A program made the position numbers and the translations under genes. Below, piece after piece: positions 12,501-24,965 of a stretch of 64,000 nucleotides of DNA. The stretch comes from Aphrophora alni. Taxonomy: Eukaryota > Arthropoda > Insecta > Hemiptera > Aphrophoridae. Every line of letters begins with the position of its first letter. Positions within the stretch are counted from its first letter, which is position 1. The notes under the pieces were generated by a model. The model did not search any database. It saw only the letters and a program-made list of their open reading frames with translations, and was not told the origin of the DNA. The stretch lies in the NCBI GenBank assembly GCA_963513935.1, contig OY740773.1, positions 101,603,291 through 101,667,290 on the forward strand, given 5' to 3'.

Positions 12501-12908
12501 TTTATATATTATTTGTTAATTTTTGTGTAATTTAGTGTTGTTATTTACTGTACAGTATTTATATTGTAAATATATATGGAAAATATACTGTATCGAAATA
12601 GGACATAGGAATATTAAAATAGCGAAAATAGCCTGGTACTATGTTTAGGATAGCTAGGCATAACTAGGATCTGTCTCATAATTAAATTTGTTCTATTTTG
12701 TAATAATGTTTTTAAATATTGTAGTAAATAAATTATAAAAACTGTATATTTTCTTATTCAGTATAAAATTGTGGTTCTTTTGTTATATAGGTTAATGGAA
12801 ATGAGTTTGGACAATTCCTGGAAAATTGTATTCTTTTTATATCATCTTTTTATTTAGGCATTTTTGAAGTAAAACTGTATAATTTATATTAGGCCTAATT
12901 TTAAATTA
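9504..12908. other. Intron 1, 5' portion: no gene, one small hairpin
   Basis: About 3.4 kb with few recognisable transposons. The only clear structure is an inverted repeat at 10970-11047 (arms of about 28 bases beginning GACCTAGTAAA, with about 22 bases between). No conserved exon or RNA gene is visible. As the repeat-poor start of a long first intron it is a plausible place for regulatory elements, but no motif proves that. Confidence 0.4.
10970..11047. repeat. Short inverted repeat
   Basis: The left arm GACCTAGTAAATGAACT and following AGGTCT pair with the right arm ending AGTTCCTTTACTAGGTC, with a few mismatches. The stem is about 28 bases and the gap about 22. It may be a small MITE or an internal hairpin of one. 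Confidence 0.55.
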
Positions 12909-13139
12909 TAGTGAGGTCGTTAATCGGAATACTTTTTTCCTCAAACTGTTCGGATTATTAAGGGAACATTTAAAAACAAATAATACGGTATAAATGCAAA
13001 TCTATTATATCAAATGTACACTTAAAAACAAAATTCAAAATAAAAAAATAAAGCATGTGTTGAAGCAAATAGCCGTTAGATTGACAAGTCGCAACATGAA
13101 AACTTCATAATGCCACATAGGCTGTTCGGATTACCACTG
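12909..13139. mobile_element. Tigger/pogo-type MITE, about 230 bp
   Basis: The left end reads TAGTGAGGTCGTTAATCGGA and the right end, read inward, CAGTGGTAATCCGAACAG. TA dinucleotides flank both. Ends that begin CAGTG and include an AATCCGAAC-type block and TA duplications are typical of pogo/Tigger MITEs. There is no coding capacity. Confidence 0.5.
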
Positions 13140-14999
13140 TATTTTCAATTTAAAGGAAATTTATGAAAATATGATTATGAAACACTATAAACTGCTTGAG
13201 ATTTAGGGAAATGTTATTGGCAATTACAGAGTGGGGGCTTATCTGACCACAAGTTTGGACTATTGAACCATCAAAGATTTACAAAAGTTTGAATCTGGTT
13301 GATGACGTTTCATTTTTACTGTGTGTTATTCACTTCTCCATCTTCATTAGTTCTAACAGGCATAAAATAAAGACATTAAACAACAACAAATGTGAGTAGC
13401 GTTATGGGCCACAGATCCACAGAATGTGTAAATATTTGTTATTCACATACGAACAAGTATTTTTACAAATAATTTTGAAATATAATCATCACCATTTCTA
13501 TTGTTTGTTCACTTTTGTATTTTTTCACAGTAAAGTTGTGAATTTCTGTAAGGTGTTGCAAACCACTTTACATTATCTCTTTCCCACTGTTTCTTACTGT
13601 TCCCATTTTCAATAATCAATTATGTCATTCTTTCCTCAGGGAAGGAAACATTCTATGTTGATATTATTTAAGAATAAATTATAAATTTGGGTGATGTTCA
13701 AAGAACAATGCTGCTGGTTTTTTTTTTACTAGAAATAAATGTTCATGAGACATTAACTTTAAACCCTACATTGAAAAGCGAAAAATGAAGATTTTCTATG
13801 AAATCAAGTTTTTCGTCATGGAAATTAAAAAAGAAAAGTACTGAAAATCACATCAATACAAAGCAATGTAAACATTTTAATAGAAATTGCCAAATCAACC
13901 TACGGCTCTCCACAGATAAATAAAAAAAAAATCACATAATAAATTCATTTTTAACTGTAAATTTTTTTAAAAAAAGCTTAGTTTAGGTTATGTTATTAGT
14001 AAATTCATTAAAAATCTTGAATGTCATATTTATTTTATTTTACAAGAAATGAAATATACATTTTTATTTTCTTATATAACCAGTTCAATATCAACTATTG
14101 ATAAAACTAATTACGCATGCATACTAGACTTATTTAGAAAACTCTTATTTTACTCCTTAAATTAAATAATTACTCAATTAATTTAGCCAACTAATTAATA
14201 TTTTACATCTAAGATAGGTTCGGTATGTTTGGTTGTATTTACACATTAAAATTATTATTTTACATTTATATCTTTAAAATATTGAGTATTCTGATAAAAA
14301 CTCAAATATTTCTGATGATATTTAAGTACTTTTGTGTATCAGTTTTGATTATACATTACTTTGATAACATTAATTATACACAAGGTTATATTTGTCTTTG
14401 GTTGTACACTAAGTAATTACAGTAATACATTGACTTAGCAAATTTTTCTTGTAACATGTTCGTATTTTTCATTTTCAAATTTAATAGCATTAAAAGTGAC
14501 TGATTTAGGATTAGTTTTAGTTGTCCCTTTACTCGCCAAATGAAGTGTTGCAAAACCATAATTTTTTTTGTCCTTTTCATTTTACTACTTTCATGGGTGA
14601 AAAACTTGATTGTGTGAAAACACAATTGTTATCTTTCCAAGTTAGGGTGTTTCCTCTCCCATCAAACATTTTTACAATATCTGGAATATCTTATATACGG
14701 TACATACATGAAAAAAAAAAAATAATAATAAAAAAAAAAAAACACTTATCCAATAAATGATTGGTAAATACATATACTCTTAAAACTTAATGATAGAAAT
14801 GTATTTATAAAATTTTAAACCTGAAATAATATCATTCCAATATCCATCTTTCCCAATATCACATATTTATATAAATAATAAGAAAAAACAAAATTATAGT
14901 AAATTAAAACCACAAATCTATGTAGAAATCAGTATTTAAAATAATCACTATCATCCAAAATATAGCATTATAATAAAAAAAAAAAACTTGAACACAAGA
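13140..14999. other. Intron 1: no gene recognised
   Basis: AT-rich intronic DNA with poly-A and poly-T runs (for example 14709-14742) and a few short open frames without any motif. I see nothing else. Confidence 0.4.
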
Positions 15000-15004
15000 T
15001 CTCA

Positions 15005-15075
15005 TAAAAATTACGTTTATTTAATAAAATGTGTTTCAATGACAAAGTCGTCATCCTTAGTGATACATGAGCTAC
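15005..15075 (-). repeat. Half copy of the 15.9-kb foldback family
   Basis: On the minus strand this reads GTATCACTAAGGATGACGAC then TTTGTCATTGAAACAC. It is clearly related to the right arm of the foldback at 15884-16094 (GTATCACTGAAGAGGACGAC then CTTGTCGTTGAAACGC). There is only one arm here, without its inverted partner. Confidence 0.6.
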
Positions 15076-15179
15076 AATAACAATTATAATATAGTAGATG
15101 AGTTATGAAATTTAAAAGATAAATTGAAAAATTACACAAAATTGAGATCATTAAGTTTCGACTGTACATTTAATTCAAA

Positions 15180-15790
15180 ATAGCATTAAAAAGAAATTCC
15201 CAGAAGAGAAATTATTTGTAACATGTAACATTGAGTTAGCAATTATACAAGCTGCATGATTCAAGTCGTTGAGAAAGTAGACAGCCTGACCTTGAAGAAA
15301 ACAATAGGGACAGTGTGGGGTTGCCAACTCGGTTCCCGGTGTGATAGCGCCTCTGACCATGATTCTTCTGGCACATTCATTTAAGGAGGGAAACAAATCA
15401 TAGATACTGCATTTAATATTTTATCACAGTTGAAAAAGAGCATAATTAATTGAACAATTAACAACAATAGATTTGTAACTGCTTTCCTTCCTGCTAAACA
15501 AATCTTTAGAAATTTACGAAAACAATATTTTCCAGACAAATTAATAAATATTCCAGACATATATTCCAAATAAATGTAATAAATCTTTCCTCTTAAATTC
15601 CTAGAAAACTTCAATTAAAAAATAATATTAGTTTTTTTACTGATTACTATTATTACAGCGGAAATAATTATTAGGCCTACAGTTAGAGCAAAAATGTTTA
15701 AAAAATAAATATGTCATTACCGCCGAAATAATGTTAATGTATCAGTTAGACTAAACATGTTTAAATTCTTTTAAACAAAAACTATCATTT
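15180..15790. repeat. Dispersed repeat, copy B (partner at 4.7-5.1 kb)
   Basis: It matches 4690-5090 in order through the segment around AGACAGCCTGACCTTG, the AAATCTTTCCTC stretch, CAATTAAAAAATA and ATAATGTTAAT. About 190 bases around 15390-15580 are absent from copy A, so one copy has an insertion or the other a deletion. No protein family is recognised. Confidence 0.55.
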
Positions 15791-15883
15791 AATTCTTAAA
15801 ATAACTATGTAAACACAATAAAAGTGTTTATTTACACAACTATATTAATATTAAATGTTGAGCTTGACATATGAGAAAAACTA

Positions 15884-16094
15884 TACAGTATAACAAACAC
15901 ACAGAACACAATTCTCATTAAAAAAATACGCCCAAGTATCAGACGCATTTCAACGACAAGGTCGCGTTGAGTTGTGGTTTGGTTGGTGTAGCTGGTGTAT
16001 CACTGAAGAGGACGACCTTGTCGTTGAAACGCGTTTGATACTTGGGCGTATTTTTTTTTATGAGAATTGTGTTCTGTATGTTTGTTATACTGTA
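15884..16094. mobile_element. Foldback element, about 80-bp arms
   Basis: The left arm starts TACAGTATAACAAACA and contains TACGCCCAAGTATCAGACGC; the right arm carries their complements and ends TATACTGTA. A single-stranded middle of about 45 bases (around 15963-16010) separates the arms. The sequence ACAACTATATTAA occurs just outside both ends (15836 and 16093), possibly a duplicated target or part of a larger unit. It has no coding capacity. The family is unknown, although the arm core has hammerhead-like features described in the findings. Confidence 0.75.
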
Positions 16095-18399
16095 CAACTA
16101 TATTAACATTGCAAGACGTAGGTAGCTAGCCTCGTGCAGAGAGCTTTTCGAATTGACAAAAGTGCAATACTCTTGCTCTCCTATTGGCTATTACCCAACG
16201 GGCATGATTCATAGTGCATAGTATAGTAATATTTATTTTAAAATAATTTTAAGTTTTCAAGTAACATCACATACATAAGTTTTGACAAGTATTATGATAG
16301 TAGGCCCTACAGTAAAAATTCTTTACTTTTTTCTTAAAAATTTGAAATGTAAAAAAACTATGGAAGATTACTTGAGAATACTTCTTTTTTTAATGAAATC
16401 GATGATTCCTGAGTTATGCGAAGAATCTACACAGGTATAGGTATTTTACTTTAAAATTTCATATTTAAACAAATATTTATCTGCATTGAAAATTAAAAAT
16501 TGATTCACAATATTGTAGTGTGATTATATTCAAAATTTCTAAAGAGTATATTCAATTTAAACAATCACAATTTGTCAATGACACTTTGTACATTTATATA
16601 AATATTCGAAACTGAGAACTATTATATATAATTGTGAAGTACTTGGTAATTCTGCGTTATCAAACCAAAATGTTTGAATCAAGCTACGATTCTTCAAACA
16701 ACACTAGGTATGTTTCACTTGACTGAAGAAAATAAAACGTTTGATCTTGCATTGATTTCTTCCACTATCAAGTTTTCCAATTTGAATCAAACATCTTTAC
16801 GGAAGAGGAAGGTGTTCCAGGCTGTTTCATTTGATGCAGTCTATATTCGACCTAACCTAACTGAACTGTTGTACCGAAGACCTCGAAGTAATCTGAGAAA
16901 AACAATAATGTTTTAACATAATCTATATGTGATCCATAATTAAATTATATAATTCATTCAGAGTTTGAAAGGCTAAAAGATGTTTATATCAATCAAGCTT
17001 GTAAAATCGTTGTATATCATTCAATATTTTAACGAGGTAACCTCATTCATAATTTATTTTTGTGTTGTCAGTTTCCAGTTTAATAAATATTGTTCACATC
17101 AATCCCATATTCAGTTTTCATTATTGAAATAGATTGTTTTTTTTAATGTAAACACAAGACCAGATTGGCTAACCAGTGCAAAGAAACCTATTTCAAAAAA
17201 TAAATAGTTTACATATTAGATCTATCATTCCATAAGATAGCTAAATCACAGTATCATTGTTTTTCGGTATGCATTTTTGTTTAGTAATAAATGTTAGTTT
17301 AAAACAAAATTACCTTTTGTATAGGAAATAAATATTATATAAGAAATTCAATGAAAGTAATAGTTGTTGCAAAATGTCATTTGTAACAAATTTAGAGATA
17401 GGATGCTTTTAAAGATTAAAACTCAAACTTCCTTTATAAGATGTAGTACAATGTTTGTACACTGTTTATTTTAACATTGTAAGCTTCAAAGTGTAGGTTT
17501 TTTCATATTTTTGTAGGCCTAAACTAAAGCCAACTTAAAAATACCAACGGATATACATCAACTTTCGCCAGGAAATTAATGCCCAAAAATATCAATTGTT
17601 ATTAGAAAGTGCATTATCTATAGACTAAAAAAATCTTTAGAAAATATATTCTAAAATATTATTTCATTTAATATCATTGTGATTACTTTCTAATCAAAAC
17701 ATTTAGCACATGTTTTTATTGATCAAAACAATGACCAATTGATTACAATGTTTATATCATAAGATAAAACAGGTGCCTACAACAGTACAATTCAAATGCT
17801 TTGACATTTAATTATTCTTTTATCTTAATCAGACGTTCATGTGTTACTTAATAGGACATGGTTCAGCATATGCTAAGTTTAGTGCTTGAAGTGAATGTGT
17901 GGGTATAGATAAGTCTTATCAACATAGTTAAGTTCCGTTCTGTGCTGTATTTGGGAGTACTTAATATTTAAGATTTACTTCTTTAATTGTGTTCATTACA
18001 TAACTGAATGAAACTTAACAGATAGTGTGAGATCATGATATATGAAAGAGTTATTATTAATAGCTTAATAGGCTTGTATAATAAAATGGATCATTTGTCA
18101 TGATTTATGATTCTTGAAAAGTTACATTTAGCTGACAATCTATACATAAAATTCCTATAATCTATTTGCAAGCTTATAAATTGAGAACTGCAAATTCGAT
18201 TTTCATACTGTTTTATTTCCTGTGTAGGTCAGGTTTTATTCTTTGTTTCATTCATTAGTTCTCCAAGTTATAACAATATTATTTGTCTTCATGAATATTA
18301 TGAGAACCAAAATTTTGTATAACTATTGTATTGTAGGCTATATTACAGTAGGACTGCATACAAACTGTATATTACTGCACTGCAAACTTTTATAGATCT
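16095..18399. other. Intron 1: no gene recognised
   Basis: This stretch holds an 80-residue open frame at 16674-16916 with no recognised motif and a dispersed repeat at 16978-17125. The rest is AT-rich with no identifiable family. Confidence 0.4.
16978..17125. repeat. Dispersed repeat, copy 1 (partner at 31.1 kb)
   Basis: The segment containing AAGCTTGTAAAAT, then a GATAACCTC-like GGTAACCTCATTCATA, then CAGTTTAATAAATATTGTT matches 31108-31250 in the same order and orientation. Nature unknown. The end AATAAATATTG could be the tail of a retroposed sequence. Confidence 0.55.
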
Positions 18400-19090
18400 A
18401 TTGACCCCTCTTTCATTATTCCTGAGGTATTCAGTAACAACATCCTTTCCAAACTCATGGCTACCATAATTGTATGTTTCGAAGGAGATTTAGAGGAGGT
18501 AGATCTTCCTTTTCTAATGACTATCTTCTCAAAGTTCTTGTTCTTTTAACAGCTATGGCCTCGCAGTCTATAAGTAGGTTTTCTCCACCCCCTTACAATA
18601 CCTGCAGATCTTATCTGTTAGGCCAAGTTTCTGGAGATATCTTTTGAATGTGTCATGCCCTGTAGTCTCGTTAGTAGCCTATTCTTGCATAGACTAATGC
18701 AAACCCTGGATCTCGGCTTGCATCAATTTTTTCTCTCCAGAGTTTCAACCTATTGAATTCTTCACCTCTTTTGAGTCTTATCTTGAAGTACTTTTTTCTA
18801 AGTCTACAGAATGGTTCTGGTCCTATGAATGGGGGTGGACACCCTCTTCTTAGCAAGATCATCTAAATTTTCATTCCCTTCTATTCCCATGTGTTCTGGT
18901 ACCCAGAGAAGATCTACTTTATTACTCCAGCCTAGCACATTAAGTTTATGTAGGCATTCACAAACTATAGTTGAACTGATAATTGGAAAGCTCAACGCTT
19001 TGATGGCTGCTTGTCAAAATTGTGATGTTTTTCTTCTTATATCACCTGTCAATAGCGTAGATTTCTGGTTGAAAGATGCTGGAGAATAAA
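18400..19090 (-). pseudogene. Non-LTR retrotransposon RNase H and C-terminal fragment
   Basis: On the minus strand an RNase H stretch reads VDLLWVPEHMGIEGNENLDD (from about 18930), the WVPGHxGIxGNExAD signature of retrotransposon RNase H. After frame changes it is followed by GHDTFKRYLQKLGLTDKICR (about 18655) and CRYCKG. Then comes a DCEAIAVKR block and EKEDLPPLNLLR. The RNase H, Cys-rich and DLPP order is that of the C-terminus of Jockey/I/R1-type ORF2 proteins. No reverse transcriptase is attached, so it is a 5'-truncated, decayed copy. Confidence 0.75.
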
Positions 19091-19504
19091 CATTCCAATC
19101 TCTTCAGAATACCTAGTACATGTCTTATGTACCTAAGTAACCTTCCATCTCTGCTACCTATAAGTTCCGCTCTCTTCTATGATTGGTTAACACCCTGTTG
19201 CTATGCTATTGGTTAATTTCAATAATTTGTTATTTCAGTTAACCTTATCCAAACACATTAGCTTTTTAAACATTATTTATTTGCCCATTTATATATTATG
19301 ATGCAACCATAGGCCTAACTTAAGACACGATTTAGAAAACACATTAGATTTTATAAATATGAAGAGCACATCCCAGAAAAAATGGAAAATTACATAACTG
19401 TAATAAGGGTAAACATATTGAATAATTAGAAAATATTCAAAATAAAATTAAAAGGACAATATGTTATAAAACCGAAACATATTAGCGAAGATCAGACAAT
19501 ACTC

Positions 19505-20370
19505 ATTCATTCATTTATTTATTTTGTTGTTGACAAAATCTTTTTTATATTATAACAGTGTCCAAACAATTATTACTATGTACTAAAATATTAAAAATAA
19601 ATATACAGTTACACTAAGTAAAACACAGACAAATATAACAAATGTCAATAGAATAACAATAAACAGCACCAATTACATACAACATATAACAAATAACATA
19701 GCCACAATAATAAAGTCCTCAATAACAGATGAAAATGTCTTCAGCTACACATACCCTTTATGGCAGAGAAACTCCTCCACAGAGTAAAATGATCCAGACA
19801 ACAAAAGTTGTCTTAGGCTTTTCTTAAACTTGTTATTATTTTGAATATTTTTTAGTCTTTCTGGGAGTTTATTGAACAAAGCCACTCCAGCTACTGATGG
19901 TAACTTTTTAAACTTACTTACCCTGTGTTGGCCTAATCATAGAGGCTTCTGAATCTATACTTATGTACATCCTTATTCAGAATTGGGCGACATTTAAATT
20001 TAATGTTTAGTATTACTTCCAGAACATACATATTTGGAAGTGTCAATAACCCCAGCTCCCGGAAGTATATTTGCATGTTTCTCTTCTATTTATTTTGGTC
20101 ATCAGTTGATCTGCTCTTTTTTGTAATATAAAAAGCCTTTCCACCATCCAAATTGATGAATCATCCCATAGTATGATCCCTTAACTCAGATGTGAATGTA
20201 TAAGGCCATAATAGGCTGTTAACAATGTCGAGTAGCAAACGGTAATGTTTGAGATTTCTTATTATGAATATACCAAAATTAAATTTTTTGCATACTTCAT
20301 CTAGTGTGTAGCAGAATAATGTACAGTTTAGATAAGTTTTGTAAGCGTAGTTTTAGCGCAGGTAGGTAGG
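19505..20370 (-). pseudogene. CR1/Jockey-type non-LTR retrotransposon 3' end
   Basis: On the minus strand the last part of a reverse transcriptase protein is visible. It includes FRELGLLTLPNMYVLEVIL-like sequence near 20030, HKYRFRSL near 19950, and then VAGVALFNKLPERLKN and FKKSLRQLLLSGSFYSVEEF ending at a stop near 19745. That ending is characteristic of CR1-like ORF2 C-termini. A 3' UTR follows to a tail of AAATAAATAAATGAATGAATG type near 19505-19530. The 5' part is lost by truncation, as is usual for these elements. It differs from the RNase H fragment just upstream. Confidence 0.82.
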
Positions 20371-20780
20371 GTGATCAAGAGTAATGGTGGAGGGGGGATC
20401 TGGTGTGTGAAGGAGAATTGATAATTTTTGTAAATGGCATATTCCGTCTCACATATTTGTACCTATAGATTCTTCTTGGGCCTAAATAATCTACAAACTA
20501 CAGTAATATAATTTACAGACTATAAATGTATTACACAGACATTAAATTTTATTATCTTAAGTTATGATAATATTGCTTTAATATGTGGATTATTTTATCT
20601 TTCTATAATTATTGATAATCTAGTTTCTCCATTATAGTATTTTTAATTCAATTTAGCACTTGGAATATATTTTATAAATAGGCTATGTCTTCCCTAACCT
20701 GAATATTTCAGATTAAAAATATCAATTAGGCTATTAAAAGTAATTATAAATGAATAATATTAATTAAATTATATAAATAA

Positions 20781-20825
<45 letters not shown>

Positions 20826-22462
20826 ATGTGTTAGATCTGTCTGTCCATCCACTACTATGACATGGGTTGAATGGATGATTCATCGGAAAAAAATTATCTG
20901 TCTTCTCTCCTAAATTGCCGAATTTTATTTAAATATATTATTCGTTTGAAGTGTATATCATGTTTTTCCACTACAATTTTCCTGTTGTCTTCAGTTTTCT
21001 CCACTTGAATCCCATATCCTATGGTTTAAAATTTTGTGTAATGTTTCGTGATTAAAATCGAACTCTAATTCTGGAAAATGCTTCTTAACGTAGGTAGTCT
21101 GTGAAAATTATAAATTATTTTCCTAATATGCATTTTTGAAAATTACCGATGCTTACTTTTTTGTTTATTTGTGAACTACGTTTCCCTTGCATACTAAAAA
21201 TTTCATTTTATCCTTCTGTTAATAATTTCTTTAATGTGTGAACAAATTCCACTAAGATTAGCAACATGATTTTTAATTTCTGATCATGTAATTCTGGAAC
21301 TTTAGTAGATTATATTTCACCATACATTCATAATAATGTATTTAGTTTGACTTCGTAGCGCTATCCCTTTGCTTAATGCGCCTACTGATTTCAGTTGAGG
21401 CAAAATTGTTGAATTAATATTAAAAACACAGTTTGTTTTAAGTTTAAAACTTAAAAATGAAAGAATTCACACATAAGTCAATTGAATGATCACAGAACAA
21501 TTTAGAGTGATTGATAGCTTCTTCCTCCACCCATACACTCTTACTTGGCACATGTTCTGTGCAACTACGGACTACATTTTGTAATTAATAGTTTTAAGGA
21601 AGTAATATGATCTTTTTAAATGACATCAACTTTAATTAATAAATATATCTAGGTAGGGTAAAAGAGACCCTACCATGGAGATGAACATCCAAGTTTTACA
21701 TAATATCACATGTCATAAATAATTAAAAATATTAAATGTGTCTGGAAGTATTTAAGTAAAGTTAAATTTCATAAATACACATCTTTTTTTGTGACTAGCT
21801 GGAGATGGGAGACATGTTAAAAAAAAGATTCTTAACCTGAACAAGCCTTAAATAACATACCTTATCATGTGTTACACGATCCAAGTAACCACTAAAAAAA
21901 ATTGACTCCAAGATGATGGCCAATAATTGTAAATATGATAAAATATAGTACAAGGGAACATATAAACTTGATTTCATCCCAGTTGATATAAAGATAATTG
22001 TGAGGAAATATACTGTGAGGTCACACGTTTAATCACCCAGTTTTGTCAAAGTTAAAGTAAATTTTAGCTACATTTCCAATAGGCTTTACACTTTTCTTAT
22101 AAAATTTTGTTGTTTTTATTCTAGCCATTTACTCTAATTCTGCATTACAGATTTCAAGTTTAAATGGTAAACCTTGCGAATACAATTTCTAACAGAAGTA
22201 TCGAACAAACAGTTGAAATCTTGGGTTTCATTGAGGAAAATGAGACACTAAAGTTCTATGTAAAATGTCCATACACAATTTTTGCAATAAATGAATTTAT
22301 TGATTGAATCTTTACTTTACCAATACATGATGTTGGATTTATCAAGAATAGACTTTACAATACAATATAAAAACAACCTTACAATATATAACAATAATTA
22401 ATCTTCCAAGCACAGGAGCCCACCAAAGTTAAATAATATGGCTTTTTTATGTAAAAATGACC

Positions 22463-22466
<4 letters not shown>
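20371..22466. other. Intron 1: no gene; AT microsatellite at 20784-20821
   Basis: AT-rich intronic DNA with a pure (AT)n run at 20784-20821. The short open frames lack motifs. I see no other structure. Confidence 0.45.

Positions 22467-22509
<43 letters not shown>
22467..22509. repeat. (TA)n microsatellite
   Basis: About 43 bases of uninterrupted TA dinucleotides. Confidence 0.95.
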
Positions 22510-22518
<9 letters not shown>

Positions 22519-22519
22519 A

Positions 22520-23220
22520 AACATGTTCCCAGACAATAAACATAAGTAAATAAATATTCTTTTAACGACTTTACTTATTGTTCTCAACAGATACATACCT
22601 TGTTTAGCTTCCTACTCGTTCATTCTGTAGGGTATCTTCAGTTCAGTTGATCGATCGTCTATATTAATTTGAAGGTAGTTTAGGCCTACTGAATTAATTA
22701 GCTTATACGTATAAACACAGTGCATTAGAATAATAGGTTTTTAAACAATGGCCAGTGACGTTATGTAATAAATAGTTGTTACACATACCTCTGACATTTT
22801 TGCTTCTTAAAAACAGATTTTACTGTTTGTACACTTCTCAAAATAATTACATAACAATTACGTTTTTGCTCCTTAAAAACAAAGTTTGCTGTTTGTACAC
22901 TTCTCACAAAAATGATAACATATCAGCAGAGAATGAACACAAGTAAAAATTACAGTTCCTTACAATCTCATGGTGAATGATATTACATGAGATAACAAAC
23001 TCATTATCATATTCTTAGCTTCATTCTCATTCATTCTGTATGCTTTCTCCAGCTCAGTTGATCATCTGTTTTTATTCTAAGAAAGTTTAAACAAATTTTG
23101 TAGTTGGGAGCACTTCTCAACTAAATTATTACCTACTAGCAGACAATGAACATGAGCATAATAAATATTCCTTTCAATGTCTTGATTAACGACTTTAGTT
23201 ATGTCATCTGTAAAGTCTTA
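22520..23220. repeat. Locally duplicated, imperfect repeat region
   Basis: Two large blocks repeat in order. CAGACAATAAACATAAGTA near 22533 recurs as CAGACAATGAACATGAGCA near 23142, both followed by AATATTC and ACGACTTTA. CATTCTGTAGGGTATCTTC near 22622 recurs near 23033, both followed by CAGTTGATC. Inside, CTTAAAAACAGATTTTACTG and the next 20 or so bases are repeated after 64-66 bases. It is a decayed tandem duplication without coding sequence. Confidence 0.6.
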
Positions 23221-24299
23221 AGCTATACAAACCTTTAGATTATTATTATTATCTAATTACCATATTAATAGTCATTGCAGCTATTGTAGTAATGAGGCCA
23301 TGCAATGTTCATTGATCAATCAATCACTAGAACAAATTTGTTAATATTCAGTTGTATATTTTTTAAATTCGATAGGAATACAGTCAATTTCTTGTTAAAT
23401 TGAAACTAATAAACACAGCCTCATTCGGATACTAAACATTTTGGATAATGCATGGACATTTCTATTTAAGTGTTTAAGGACGTTTATATTATTTGCAAAT
23501 TATAATAGAAGTGTACAAGAAATGGCATAGTACAATACATTGTTCTAGTAAACATGAGAAAGAAAAAAAAGTAATATTTTTTAATACAAAGTTTATTTCT
23601 CATGTATTTTTTTATGAAGGAAGTACATTTTGTTTGGATCCTTTGAGGTTAAAATTAACAAAAATTAATACAAATTATAAAGTTGTTTTTGGAAAAATAG
23701 GAATTTTGAAGTTTAGTCTCATAACCAAATAAAAAAAAGGTTAAAGTCTCAAACTATGTCTGTCTACATATATCAAATTACTCCACTTGTTTGGTTTGTA
23801 CAACACTGTACAGGTGGCAGACAGACATCATTCCAAAAACCAATTTTTTTGTACTAAACGGATATTTTCATGAAAAACCAACATCGCGTTTTGACCCATT
23901 ACATAACTTTCTTTAAAATGCGAAAGGATTTACAAAACATTGAAAAGTCAAATCCAATTACAGCTCAATTTCCTCCCCCATCCTTGTCTTTCAACATCTA
24001 AAGATGCTGAGTGTAGTAGGACTACACTACCATTGTATATTAATAACTTGCATTTCTTATAGAGAAAGTTATATTAATGACATACAAATTGTCATTCATC
24101 TTAATTTATTCTTGCTTTAGGGTAGGACTAATGTCAAGATAACACAGATTTATACCATTAACTTGCAACATATTAGATATTTATTTATTTCATTTTCAAT
24201 TCACCTCCAATTACTGCAACTTATAACTAATCTAATTAATGGAGTGTCTTCATTAAATTTGTCTTAAAAAAAAGATCCATCAAGTTACCATATATTATG
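23221..24299. other. Intron 1: no gene recognised
   Basis: AT-rich intronic sequence with an 79-residue open frame at 23493-23732 of low-complexity, Lys/Phe-rich composition and no motif. Confidence 0.4.
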
Positions 24300-24965
24300 T
24301 CAATTTAATACTGATGCAGAGCGTAATAGATTTTTCTTTGATAGTCATCAAAACATTTTTGATGTTGGAACATAAAGTTTACATGTCGTTCATTGGGGTT
24401 AACACTGCGTACCAAAACCGGTTTTGTGTTTGTGACCGTCTTCACTTCTTTTGACCAGCTGGAAGCTCCGGCTGGAGACCCCGTACACTTTAGCCGAATC
24501 TTGTCAGGATGGGCCAAGGAGTCGGGTTAGGACGCTAATGAACGCATGCAACACAAGTTAAATTAAATGTTCTCTTTTATTTTAGCGCCGAATTAGAAGA
24601 TTACAGAAATAATTATAATTTATGAAAAAGACATAACGGCTAGATAAAGCCTTAATAGTGGCTGAAAAGCATACCGATTAATTATATTGCACGTGGCCAA
24701 AAATGGACTGACCTCGTCCCATTGCGGTCTGCCGTTCAACTTCTTTCTTGTGGCTTTCGGAACAGACTCTCTCCTGGCTCGCTGGTTCAAGCCCTCCACT
24801 CCTCGTCTCTCCCCCCTTCTACGTAATCTTGCACTGCTCAACAAAATCGCAAGTGCCAATTGATATTTTATTATTTAGAATCCCTTCCCATTACATCCAA
24901 ATTTATACTTATTATAGTTTTTATTTGGTGGGCTCCTTGGCTGGGCCACATGTTAACAAATTTTT
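24300..24965 (-). mobile_element. Possible solo LTR or LTR-retrotransposon edge
   Basis: A 650-base island of higher GC stands out from the intron. On the minus strand it begins TGTTAACATGTGGCCCAGCC near 24960, includes an AAAATAAAAG run near 24580 as a possible polyadenylation region, and reaches CTTGGCCCATCCTGACA near 24505. A TG...CA layout of about 450 bases would suit an LTR. I find no primer-binding site, polypurine tract or gag/pol, and no second copy, so this is weak. Downstream on the minus strand a 70-residue open frame (24305-24517) has no recognised motif. Confidence 0.25.

Noticed and set aside
16674..16916. An 80-residue open frame as a possible small gene
   Set aside because: No motif, no splice partners, no start context of note, and no second copy to test conservation.
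24305..24859. Minus-strand frames of 70 and 79 residues as a gag-like gene
   Set aside because: No zinc knuckle, protease or capsid motif is seen. I list only a weak LTR-like feature here.
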